Positions 1-5,760 of a stretch of DNA of 5,966 nucleotides are shown here, in pieces. Origin of the DNA: Spirochaetia bacterium (GTDB taxonomy: Bacteria; Spirochaetota; UBA12135); the NCBI GenBank assembly GCA_003497555.1, contig DNNS01000463.1, positions 5,617 through 11,582 on the forward strand, read 5' to 3'. Every line of letters starts with the position of its first letter. Positions within the stretch are counted from its first letter, which is position 1. The notes beneath the pieces are model-generated. The model was given only the letters and a program-made list of their open reading frames with translations, had not been told where the DNA came from and made no database searches. Position numbers and translations under genes: made by a program.

Positions 1-2
1 TT

Positions 3-524
3 CCTCCCGCCTATTCCGCCTGTTACATTAACGGCGAACGTTCCTATCATCTGGCCCGGCGCGGTCTGGATGTATTCCCTCAGGCGCGCGAAGTAACTAT
101 TCATTCCTTCAGCATTCTTTCCGCTGAAAACGGAGTTTTACGTTTTTCGCTCACCTGTTCAGCCGGTACCTATATCAGATCCATAATCCGCGATTTGGGA
201 GCAATTACCGGATTACATGCCTATTGTTCGTCATTGCTGCGCACTGCTTCCGGGAATATCAGCCTGAAAACAGCGCATACACCCGATGTTATTACCGCTG
301 CTTCCATAATCCCGTTAGGCGAAAGTCTGAGCTTTACAGGAACTTTCAATATTAATGAAAATAATATCCGCAAGGTGCAATATGCCGATTTCCGGGAATT
401 TAATTTTTCCGGCAGCGGCGCCTACGGTTTTTTTACTTCATCCGGCGGTCTCCAATATATAGTTTTTTACCGGACATCCGGAGTAAAACATTCTTACCGT
501 CTGCTTGGCCCTATGCTTGAATGA
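3..524 (+). CDS. truB: tRNA pseudouridine(55) synthase TruB, C-terminal part (5' end cut by window edge)
   Basis: TruB converts uridine 55 of the T-loop of tRNAs to pseudouridine in the cytoplasm. The frame is open from the left edge and gives 173 residues. It begins with PPAYSACYINGERSYHLAR, matching the family segment around Pro-Pro-x-Tyr/Phe-Ser-Ala and the Gly-x-x-x-Tyr-x-x-Ala-Arg turn. It then has CSAGTYIRSIIRDLG at about residues 53-67 of the visible part, which is the conserved Gly-Thr-Tyr-Ile-Arg-Ser motif, and LLRTASG, the family Leu-Arg-Arg-Thr-x-Ser-Gly block. The last 80 or so residues fit the position of the variable C-terminal PUA-like region. By comparison with E. coli TruB (about 314 residues), roughly the first 125-130 residues are missing, including the catalytic Asp, so activity cannot be judged. 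It ends with TGA at 522-524. queD follows after 30 bases with no terminator visible between, so the two may share a transcript. Confidence 0.93.
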   Translation, partial: PPAYSACYINGERSYHLARRGLDVFPQAREVTIHSFSILSAENGVLRFSLTCSAGTYIRSIIRDLGAITGLHAYCSSLLRTASGNISLKTAHTPDVITAASIIPLGESLSFTGTFNINENNIRKVQYADFREFNFSGSGAYGFFTSSGGLQYIVFYRTSGVKHSYRLLGPMLE

Positions 525-554
525 TTTAATAAAATAATATTACAGGATAAAAAC

Positions 555-917
555 ATGTATAAAATTGCCGTTCAGGGAAATTTTTCTTCAGCGCATAATT
601 TGCGTAATTATCACGGGCAATGCGAAAAACTGCATGGGCATAACTGGAAGGTGGAAGTTCAGTGCCGGGCGGATGCGCTTGATTCTTCCGGCATGCTGCT
701 TGATTTTCGTATATTGAAAGAAAAATTAAATCAGGTGTTAAAAGAGATTGATCATTGTTATCTTAATGAACAGAAAGCATTTCTGTCGGTAAACCCCACG
801 GCAGAAAATATTGCCGGTTTTATCTATAAACAGCTTAAGACCGGTGTTCCGCTTTTAAGCAGGGTAATTATCTGGGAATCGGAAAATTCACGGGCCGAAT
901 ACTGCGAATCTATTTAA
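555..917 (+). CDS. queD: 6-carboxy-5,6,7,8-tetrahydropterin synthase QueD (PTPS family)
   Basis: QueD converts 7,8-dihydroneopterin triphosphate to 6-carboxytetrahydropterin, an early step on the path to preQ0 and queuosine in tRNA. The 120-residue length equals that of E. coli QueD. Zinc ligands are His14 (in FSSAH) and His27 and His29 (in CEKLHGHNW). The catalytic Cys is Cys23 in the Cys-x3-His-Gly-His motif, and the catalytic dyad partners are Asp66-His67. Other family blocks are LLDFRILK (48-55), NPTAENIA (80-87) and WES with Glu108, the substrate-anchoring Glu. The Cys-x3-HGH spacing is typical of QueD rather than eukaryotic PTPS. AGGA at 544-547 sits 7 bases before the ATG and supports this start. 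No other queuosine gene is in the window and no preQ1 riboswitch fits the 30-base gap upstream. The stop codon lies inside the convergent hypothetical gene (8-base overlap). Sure of the family; the exact reaction (QueD versus another pterin synthase) is inferred from the motif and length. Confidence 0.93.
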   Translation: MYKIAVQGNFSSAHNLRNYHGQCEKLHGHNWKVEVQCRADALDSSGMLLDFRILKEKLNQVLKEIDHCYLNEQKAFLSVNPTAENIAGFIYKQLKTGVPLLSRVIIWESENSRAEYCESI

Positions 918-1605
918 CGGCTTTAAGCCAGTGATGTTTAAGATCACAGGCAATGCGGTATTTTTTGGTAGTCAGGTTGGATTTTTCTTTATATTCTATA
1001 TGAATGACGTCGTTATCGTCTATTAAAAGCTTGAACTTGTCGTTTTTACATCCCAACTGAATTAAAAAAGCTTTTCCGCCGAAGGAACCAAGGCTAAAAT
1101 TGCCTGATTGATTGGTTTTAAAAACATATTCGGCAGTGCGTTCCTTGTTTTTGCTTTTGTCATGTACCAGTTTTCTGAAAGCACGGGCTGCTTCTTTTGT
1201 CTGTTTCAGAGCGCCCTGAAAACCCTTTATAAAATCGGCATAATCTTTTTTAAGACTGGTTTTTATTTTAACAATTTTAAAGGCATTGGCCCGGGCAAAA
1301 ATGAAAGCCTGCTGTGTTTTGCTTTTAGGGTCAAACCCCTTAAAGGTGAGCAGCAGACAACGGGCTGAACTTATTTTACTGAAATCAATAAAAAGCAGAA
1401 ATGATTTGGATAATGTTAATTTGACATCTACATTGAAACCGCATAAATCGCAGATATGAATAAATTCATTTTTTTTCATATCTATCGGTTTGAAGCTGAA
1501 CAGGGGATCCTGGGTTACTGCAAAACGGGTATTTTCGTTTATAGCCTGCAGAAGTTCATAAAAAGGAGATTTTTTTATTGCTTCTAAGTTTACCGTTGAT
1601 TTCAT
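910..1605 (-). CDS. hypothetical basic protein, 231 residues, no family recognised
   Basis: I do not recognise a family. The reading frame is long and uninterrupted, starts with ATG (1605-1603) after a weak CAGG Shine-Dalgarno (1612-1615 on the + strand, 6-base spacer), and has normal globular composition, so it is probably real. It shows no signal peptide or membrane segment, so it should be cytoplasmic. It is rich in Lys and Phe. There is a single Cys-x-x-Cys (HICDLCGF, about residues 50-57) but no second pair, so a zinc finger is not supported. The middle (about 118-157) is highly charged and probably helical (KKDYADFIKGFQ, KQTKEAARAFRKLV). The C-terminal third looks like beta strands alternating with turns (GNFSLGSFGGKAFLIQLG, FKLLIDDNDVIHIEY). 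Its 3' end overlaps queD tail-to-tail by 8 bases, and it diverges from the FecR-domain gene across 421 bases. It could be lineage-specific. Confidence is for being a gene, not for any function. Confidence 0.72.
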   Translation of the reverse strand: MKSTVNLEAIKKSPFYELLQAINENTRFAVTQDPLFSFKPIDMKKNEFIHICDLCGFNVDVKLTLSKSFLLFIDFSKISSARCLLLTFKGFDPKSKTQQAFIFARANAFKIVKIKTSLKKDYADFIKGFQGALKQTKEAARAFRKLVHDKSKNKERTAEYVFKTNQSGNFSLGSFGGKAFLIQLGCKNDKFKLLIDDNDVIHIEYKEKSNLTTKKYRIACDLKHHWLKAVK

Positions 1606-1640
1606 AAAAAGCCTGTTTTTACGATGATTTCAAGGCAAAA

Positions 1641-1669
1641 ATCTTATTATGCTTTGTGTTTTTTTACAA
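1641..1669 (-). promoter_or_regulatory. candidate sigma70-type promoter of the hypothetical gene
   Basis: On the minus strand TTGTAA (1669-1664) is followed by a 17-base spacer and TAAGAT (1646-1641). Each hexamer matches consensus at four of six positions. The predicted start near 1634 would give a leader of about 29 bases containing the CAGG ribosome site. In such AT-rich DNA this quality of match can occur by chance. Confidence 0.3.
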
Positions 1670-1734
1670 GCAGTCCTTTTAGATCATAAAAAGTGTTACC
1701 CGAAAAGCAGTGGAGTCTTTAAAAGTTTTTATAG

Positions 1735-1744
1735 AAAACGTTTT
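1735..1744. promoter_or_regulatory. CG-centred perfect palindrome, possible regulator binding site
   Basis: AAAACGTTTT is a perfect 10-base palindrome centred on CG, the geometry of LacI-family operators. It shares GAAAACGTNTT with the candidate operator in front of the sulfatase gene (5684-5699). It lies about 70 bases upstream of the candidate promoter of the hypothetical gene and about 240 bases upstream of that of the FecR gene, so it would not be a simple promoter-blocking site. GAAAACG also recurs inside genes in this window, so chance is a real possibility. Confidence 0.2.
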
Positions 1745-1862
1745 GTTTTTCCAGCACAAATTCGCACTTTTTTGTTTAATCGTTAAAAAAACATCACAAA
1801 GGTGCGACAATGTCTGGTTTTAATATTCCCCTGCTGCAAGATTATGCCAAGCAATTGCATAC

Positions 1863-1884
1863 GCAATACCGGTATAATCATTGC
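1863..1884. repeat. short inverted repeat with perfect 10-base palindrome
   Basis: GCAAT (1863-1867) and ATTGC (1880-1884) flank a perfect palindrome ATACCGGTAT (1866-1875) that runs into TATAAT (1873-1878). GCAATTGC just upstream (1851-1858) is another perfect palindrome of the same core. The cluster could be an operator in the upstream region of the FecR gene. No good -35 lies at the right distance from this TATAAT, so I do not call it a promoter. Confidence 0.3.
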
Positions 1885-1975
1885 TTTAGGGATATAGTTA
1901 TTAGGCTTCTCTTACACGCACCCGGGAGAATTTACCACAGATTAATTTTTAAAGGCAGTACATCAGGAACTTTTT

Positions 1976-2006
1976 TTGTGTTTTTTACGTCTAATTATTA
2001 TATAAT
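1976..2006 (+). promoter_or_regulatory. candidate promoter of the FecR-domain gene
   Basis: A perfect -10 hexamer TATAAT (2001-2006) lies 20 bases before the ATG. The best -35 is TTGTGT (1976-1981), at a long 19-base spacing. The predicted start near 2013 leaves a leader of about 14 bases that still contains the strong GGAGG ribosome site (2018-2022, 4 bases from the ATG). The -10 is convincing; the -35 is weak, so the promoter may need an activator. Confidence 0.45.
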
Positions 2007-2026
2007 ACCTTTACAACGGAGGTTTT

Positions 2027-3181
2027 ATGAAAAAAAGATTTTTTCAGCATTTATTAATTTTGGCAGCTGCGCTTATTCTGCCGTTATCCGGTCAGGATGC
2101 GGAAAACACCGCCCGGCTTACGGCAGTAAACGGCAACGTATTCATCATGGCTGCAAGCGGAGAAAAAAAACCGGCAGCAGTGAACATGACGCTTTCTGAA
2201 GACGATGAAATAATTACGGAAAGCGGTACGTGTTCATTTTCCTACAGCGGGGTTGTTAATGTCGATATGGACGACAACAGTAAAACCCGCATTAATCCTC
2301 CTGATGACGAAACCGATGCTCCGTCTATAACCTGTTTTCTCGGAAAAATTTTTGCCAAGGTACAGAAGCTGGGAAATACCACATCATTCAGTGTGGTAAC
2401 ACCCACGGTAATCGCCGGAGTACGCGGAACAGAATTTTCAGTAGTCTGCGCTGAAGACGGTTCAAGCATGATAGGCGTGGATAGCGGCCTGGTAGAAGTA
2501 GAAGCCGGCGAGGGCGAAAAAGCCGAATGCTCCCCCGGTCAGTCTGCAGAAGCGGGTTACGCAGGCCCTTTGCAGAAAAAAGAAGGCTTTAAAAGGGAAG
2601 ATTTCAACCGCGAGGCATGGATGAAGCAGAAGCGCGAAAATCTTATGCAGAATAAAGATCAGATATTTGAACATCTGGAAAAAGGCCTGGATCGGCATAT
2701 AAAATTTATGACTGAAGCGGAAAAAAAAATGGACGAAATGGAAAAAAACCAGAAAAATCTAATGATGGTCATGAAAAAAGCACAACAGCAGGGAAACCAG
2801 CAGCAAATCATGAGACTTAAGGAAAATGCCAAACAAAATTTTATGGTTTATGCCAAAGTAATGCGCGGTATGGAGCAGGCCAGGGTAAAATGCAAGACCC
2901 AGTTTGCGGTTGCAGACCGTTTAGGCGGCAGTCCGGAATTTAAGGATTTTAAAGATAAAAACGCGCAAAAATTTACCAGAATAAAAGAACATAATGAACA
3001 CTTTGCCAAAAGAGAAGCTCTTATCAGGGCCAAGGCTCCTGCTATCCGCATGGCTTTTCGCGATCAAAAAATGGAACATCGCGGAGCTCAGCCCGGTATG
3101 AGACAGCAGGAGCAACATCAGAATCACGGGCAGCAGCCGAGAGGCGGCCAGCCGGGAGGAAGGCCGCAGCAGAGAAGGTAA
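2027..3181 (+). CDS. exported FecR-domain protein with helical region and Gln/Gly/Arg-rich tail
   Basis: This 384-residue protein starts with a signal peptide: MKKR, then a hydrophobic run LLILAAALILPL, with likely cleavage near residues 22-23. There is no lipobox Cys, so it should be secreted or periplasmic. Residues about 30-175 form a FecR domain. The core block TPTVIAGVRGTEFSVV (125-140) is the hallmark TPT-x-x-x-G-V-R-G-T-x-F motif, and DSGLVEVEAG and CSPGQSAEA match the strand and P-G-Q turn that follow. Residues about 185-345 are highly charged and rich in Lys, Met, Gln and Glu, predicted helical and possibly coiled coil. Residues about 350-384 are Gln, Gly, Arg, His and Pro with no acidic residue after Glu at about 363, likely disordered and basic. 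Classical FecR anti-sigma regulators have an N-terminal regulatory segment and one membrane helix; this protein has neither, and no sigma factor is adjacent. So it is probably an envelope protein using the FecR fold, not a sigma regulator. Its stop abuts the stop of the convergent lacI-type gene with no gap. Confidence 0.85.
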   Translation: MKKRFFQHLLILAAALILPLSGQDAENTARLTAVNGNVFIMAASGEKKPAAVNMTLSEDDEIITESGTCSFSYSGVVNVDMDDNSKTRINPPDDETDAPSITCFLGKIFAKVQKLGNTTSFSVVTPTVIAGVRGTEFSVVCAEDGSSMIGVDSGLVEVEAGEGEKAECSPGQSAEAGYAGPLQKKEGFKREDFNREAWMKQKRENLMQNKDQIFEHLEKGLDRHIKFMTEAEKKMDEMEKNQKNLMMVMKKAQQQGNQQQIMRLKENAKQNFMVYAKVMRGMEQARVKCKTQFAVADRLGGSPEFKDFKDKNAQKFTRIKEHNEHFAKREALIRAKAPAIRMAFRDQKMEHRGAQPGMRQQEQHQNHGQQPRGGQPGGRPQQRR

Positions 3182-4162
3182 TCAGGTCAGGCTTTTTCTT
3201 ATATTTAAAACACAGGGTATTTTAAGGGCAGCGGGTTTTTCGTTTTTAAAAAAAAAGTCAAAAACCTTCTGCCCCAATATATTATAATCAAGCCCCAGGG
3301 CGCTTACTTCCGGAAATAAAAAACGATTTGATGAAAGATCATCAAAAAGCAGAAAATAAATATCTTCGGGAATTTTTATTCCTGAAGATACCAGCAGATG
3401 ATACATACGCATGCCGAAAGGGGCCAGCACAAAAACCAGATCACACCCGCTGCAGAGTTTACGGGCAGCCATACCGTCCAGGCTGTAAATTTCTTCCCGG
3501 GTATTAAATACCTCACAGGTTATTGAAATTCCCGGCCGCGAACCGGCTTTTTTTTTAAGCAGTTCAGATCGGAATATGGTATCAGATACCTGTTTCACGG
3601 CAATCAGTTTGATTTTCCTGATTTTTTTTTCACGGCACATATCAAGCGCCAGTTCGGCAGCCTGGTTTTCATCATGCATTAATACCGAAGCTCCCGGCAT
3701 GGACGGAGTTTTACGGAAAAGCTCCAGAACCGCAAGCCCTGGCACCTGCGGCAGCAGTGTCCCGCTGTTACCGGTCATTATAATTCCTTTATACAGAGAA
3801 ACATCAGCCTGGTTCTGCATGAAATCCGGCAAATCTTCGGTGTGTTCGTGATAAATAATATTCTTGCCGCATTTTCCAAGATACGCCTGGATTTTACCCA
3901 TAATTTCCTGCCGGAACGGATTATTTATTTCACTGTAATCACAGGCAATATAGGCAATAAAATCCATGCCGTTTCTGAGGCGCGAAGCCAGCAGATTACG
4001 CCGGTATCCGGTTTTTTTTACAGCCTGCTGTATTTTTTTTACGGTTTTATCGGAAATTTTTTCTTTGGTATAATTATTCAATACCTTGGAAACCGTGCTG
4101 AAATGTACGCCGGAAAGCTTCGCAATGGTTTTGATGGAAAGTTTTTTACTTTTTTTGATCAT
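3182..4162 (-). CDS. LacI-family transcriptional regulator
   Basis: The product is a 326-residue repressor-type protein. The N-terminal helix-turn-helix is clear: LSIKTIAKLSGVHFSTVSKVLNN at residues 8-30, equivalent to the family pattern V-A-x-x-A-G-V-S-x-x-T-V-S-R-V-L-N. The recognition-helix positions are Phe21, Ser22 and Lys26, where LacI has Tyr17, Gln18 and Arg22. The hinge helix is TGYRRNLLASRLRNG (51-65), with Leu62 at the position of the minor-groove-inserting Leu. The rest fits the periplasmic-binding-protein-like effector domain: YKGIIMTG, DLVFVLAPFGMRMYHLL, then FLLFDD in place of the usual V-x-G-Y/F-D-D, and SALGLDYNILGQKVFDFFF as the family's closing dimer/ligand segment. The ATG overlaps the end of the sulfatase gene by 17 bases and has AAGGA 8 bases upstream (4171-4175), pointing to translational coupling in one operon. 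It probably senses a sugar linked to the sulfatase substrate and represses the operon; the ligand is unknown. Confidence 0.9.
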   Translation of the reverse strand: MIKKSKKLSIKTIAKLSGVHFSTVSKVLNNYTKEKISDKTVKKIQQAVKKTGYRRNLLASRLRNGMDFIAYIACDYSEINNPFRQEIMGKIQAYLGKCGKNIIYHEHTEDLPDFMQNQADVSLYKGIIMTGNSGTLLPQVPGLAVLELFRKTPSMPGASVLMHDENQAAELALDMCREKKIRKIKLIAVKQVSDTIFRSELLKKKAGSRPGISITCEVFNTREEIYSLDGMAARKLCSGCDLVFVLAPFGMRMYHLLVSSGIKIPEDIYFLLFDDLSSNRFLFPEVSALGLDYNILGQKVFDFFFKNEKPAALKIPCVLNIRKSLT

Positions 4163-5666
4163 TAAGACAGTCCTTGTAGGCTATTTCCTGAAGATACACT
4201 CCATGCAGTTTATTACGGAAATTCGGAACACCGGGATAACGCATTTCATAATTTTTCATTTGATCGGTTTTATATCTGGCATTAAAATAATTACTTTTGG
4301 CTAACCAGTCAAGCAGATCACATTTCATTTTTATTTTAATTTCCCGGCAAGCGGGGCTGTCCCAGAGATTTTCAAGTTCTCCGGGGTCATTTTCAAGATT
4401 ATAAAGCTCGCCGTAAGGCTGATCAATAAAATACACCATTTTAAAATCCCTGGAACGCATCATGATCTGGTAATTGTCCTCGCAAAAAACATATTCATAA
4501 CCGGCAGAAGCGCTTCCCTGTATCAGGCTCTTTCCTTCGCAGTAAGAAGGAGTTTTAAGGCCGGCATAATCAAGAATGGTGGGCCCCAGATCCATCAGGG
4601 ATACCAGACTGTGGCACTTGGAAATATTCTTTTCAGGATTTTTACGAAAATCCCTGATGATCAGCGGAATTCTGGTTATGCTGTCGTACATCAGCCATTT
4701 ATAAGGCAGCCTGTGATCGCCGAGGTTATCGCCGTGGTCACTGGTAAAAATCACAATACTGTTTTCGAGCATTTTTTTTTCTTCCAATACCCGCAAGATA
4801 TTGCCGATTTTTTCATCGATCAGCGTTATATTGGCAAAATAATGCCTGCGGGCGTTTATGATTTGTTCGTCAGTTGCGCTGCCCATGTCTATTTTTGATT
4901 CTTCATTTTTGGTAGCGCGGAAATGTTCCTGGTGGGTTTTATGCTGGGGAGGTTTTTTTTCCAGCTCGCCCTCGCGGTAAACCGGGCCGGGAATTTTTTT
5001 ATCTTTGTACATTTCATGAAAACGCGACGGCGGATCATAGGGTTCGTGAGGGCCGGGAAACCCGATTACGCAGAAAAGAGGATCTTTCCCTTCGTGCATG
5101 GAAAGCCAGGAGGCAGCCATGTCTCCGGTAAATGCATCAGAGTGAAAACGCTCTTCGTACTCCCAGACCAGGGCATTGCAGCGCTTCATCCAGTCTTTAT
5201 ATTCATTATGCCGTTCATTGGGTCTTTTAAGGCCGTGATGCATAAGAAATTTTCCCCATTCATCTTCAGGAATATTATGCTGACGAAAACGCGCGGACTT
5301 GTTTTCCACTATCCGGCGTTCATGAAAATAATAGTCTCCGTAAAGCGGGGAAGTGTGCATTTTACCCAGATTGGCAAGGTAATAGCCGTGATCGCGCAGT
5401 TCTTCCATCCAGCTTTTCTGATGATTCCATTTATAAAAAGAATATACTCCGGTGTTATGCGGATACATACCGGTAAAAATCGCAGCTCTGGAAGAAATAC
5501 AGGTTGCTCCCGGGCAATAGGCCTGGGTGAAAATTACTCCGCCTTCAGCCATGCGGTCGATATTGGGGGTGATCATGTAGTCATACCCGGCCGCCCTGAT
5601 AGTATCATAGCGCTGCTGATCGGTGATAATAAGGAAGATGTGGGGCTTTAATGATTTATCGCTCAT
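4146..5666 (-). CDS. sulfatase (alkaline phosphatase superfamily), cytoplasmic type
   Basis: The 506-residue protein belongs to the formylglycine-dependent sulfatases, which hydrolyse sulfate esters, usually on sugars. The N-terminus reads straight into the first strand and metal site, PHIFLIITDQQRYDT (Asp16, Gln17), with no signal peptide, so it should stay in the cytoplasm. The activation site is CISSRAAIFTGMYPHNTG with Cys56 and Arg60; the family consensus is Cys-x-Pro/Ala-x-Arg, so Ser58 at the middle position is unusual. Other active-site blocks are GKMH (Lys102, His104), GPHEPYDPP (His207), TSDHGDNLGDH (Asp310, His311, second metal pair) and Lys323 in YKWLMYDSITRIPLII. Length and order are normal and the frame is intact. 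The ATG follows AAGGAG with a 9-base spacer (5676-5681). The gene is the first of a two-gene operon with the LacI-type regulator. The substrate cannot be read from the sequence; a phosphonate monoester hydrolase or phosphodiesterase is an alternative in this superfamily. Confidence 0.93.
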   Translation of the reverse strand: MSDKSLKPHIFLIITDQQRYDTIRAAGYDYMITPNIDRMAEGGVIFTQAYCPGATCISSRAAIFTGMYPHNTGVYSFYKWNHQKSWMEELRDHGYYLANLGKMHTSPLYGDYYFHERRIVENKSARFRQHNIPEDEWGKFLMHHGLKRPNERHNEYKDWMKRCNALVWEYEERFHSDAFTGDMAASWLSMHEGKDPLFCVIGFPGPHEPYDPPSRFHEMYKDKKIPGPVYREGELEKKPPQHKTHQEHFRATKNEESKIDMGSATDEQIINARRHYFANITLIDEKIGNILRVLEEKKMLENSIVIFTSDHGDNLGDHRLPYKWLMYDSITRIPLIIRDFRKNPEKNISKCHSLVSLMDLGPTILDYAGLKTPSYCEGKSLIQGSASAGYEYVFCEDNYQIMMRSRDFKMVYFIDQPYGELYNLENDPGELENLWDSPACREIKIKMKCDLLDWLAKSNYFNARYKTDQMKNYEMRYPGVPNFRNKLHGVYLQEIAYKDCLNDQKK

Positions 5667-5683
5667 AATCTCGTGCTCCTTTT

Positions 5684-5699
5684 ACGAAAACGTATTCAT
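5684..5699. promoter_or_regulatory. candidate LacI-family operator at the sulfatase transcription start
   Basis: The + strand reads ACGAAAA-CG-TATTCAT. Around the central CG, five of seven positions are complementary. Read on the minus strand, TGAATACGTTTTCG differs at two positions from the cre-type pattern TGWAANCGNTNWCA bound by some LacI-family proteins. It begins just downstream of the -10 box and covers the predicted transcription start, where a bound repressor would block initiation. The regulator gene in the same operon is the obvious candidate protein. The site is inferred by eye only. Confidence 0.38.
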
Positions 5700-5700
5700 A

Positions 5701-5729
5701 ATTATAATCTTTTTTTTAAAATTTTTCAA
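5701..5729 (-). promoter_or_regulatory. promoter of the sulfatase-regulator operon
   Basis: On the minus strand TTGAAA (5729-5724) is followed by exactly 17 bases and a perfect TATAAT (5706-5701). The predicted start is near 5694, giving a leader of about 28 bases that contains the AAGGAG ribosome site. The spacer and upstream flank are A/T tracts, which could act as an UP element. This is the best promoter in the window. Confidence 0.6.
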
Positions 5730-5760
5730 TATAAAAAATAATATTTGAATTCCCTCAAAA

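Larger units (their letters stand above)
1606..2026. other. 421-base divergent intergenic region
   Basis: This gap separates the starts of the hypothetical gene (leftward) and the FecR-domain gene (rightward). It is AT-rich with A/T tracts and holds candidate promoters for both genes, a perfect AAAACGTTTT palindrome, and a cluster of GCAAT/ATTGC inverted repeats with a perfect ATACCGGTAT palindrome. No tRNA, ribosomal RNA or convincing small gene is visible. The one open frame in it (start at 1810) runs out of frame into the FecR gene and looks like chance. Confidence 0.7.

Noticed and set aside
525..554. Possible preQ1 riboswitch in front of queD
   Set aside because: The gap of 30 bases is too short for the aptamer plus expression platform, and no suitable stem-loop is visible.
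919..929. GGCTTTAAGCC palindrome just after the queD stop
   Set aside because: The stem is short, no T-run follows in either direction, and it is inside the coding end of the hypothetical gene, so it is not called a terminator.
1810..2199. 129-codon + strand open frame in the divergent gap
   Set aside because: It overlaps the strongly supported FecR gene in another frame, its sequence resembles no family, and it spans the FecR promoter and ribosome site.
3144..3167. GCGGCC/GGCCGC inverted repeat near the end of the FecR gene
   Set aside because: It encodes the Gly/Gln/Arg-rich tail, has a 12-base loop and no T-run directly after it on either strand.
5141..5154. AGTGAAAACGCTCT, resembling a cre-type operator, within the sulfatase gene
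   Set aside because: GAAAACG occurs several times inside genes of this window and this copy has poor symmetry; it shows the background against which the other candidate operators must be judged.
4923..5651. 242-codon + strand open frame
   Set aside because: It lies fully antisense to the sulfatase, whose motifs are unmistakable; the long frame is a by-product of codon use in that gene.
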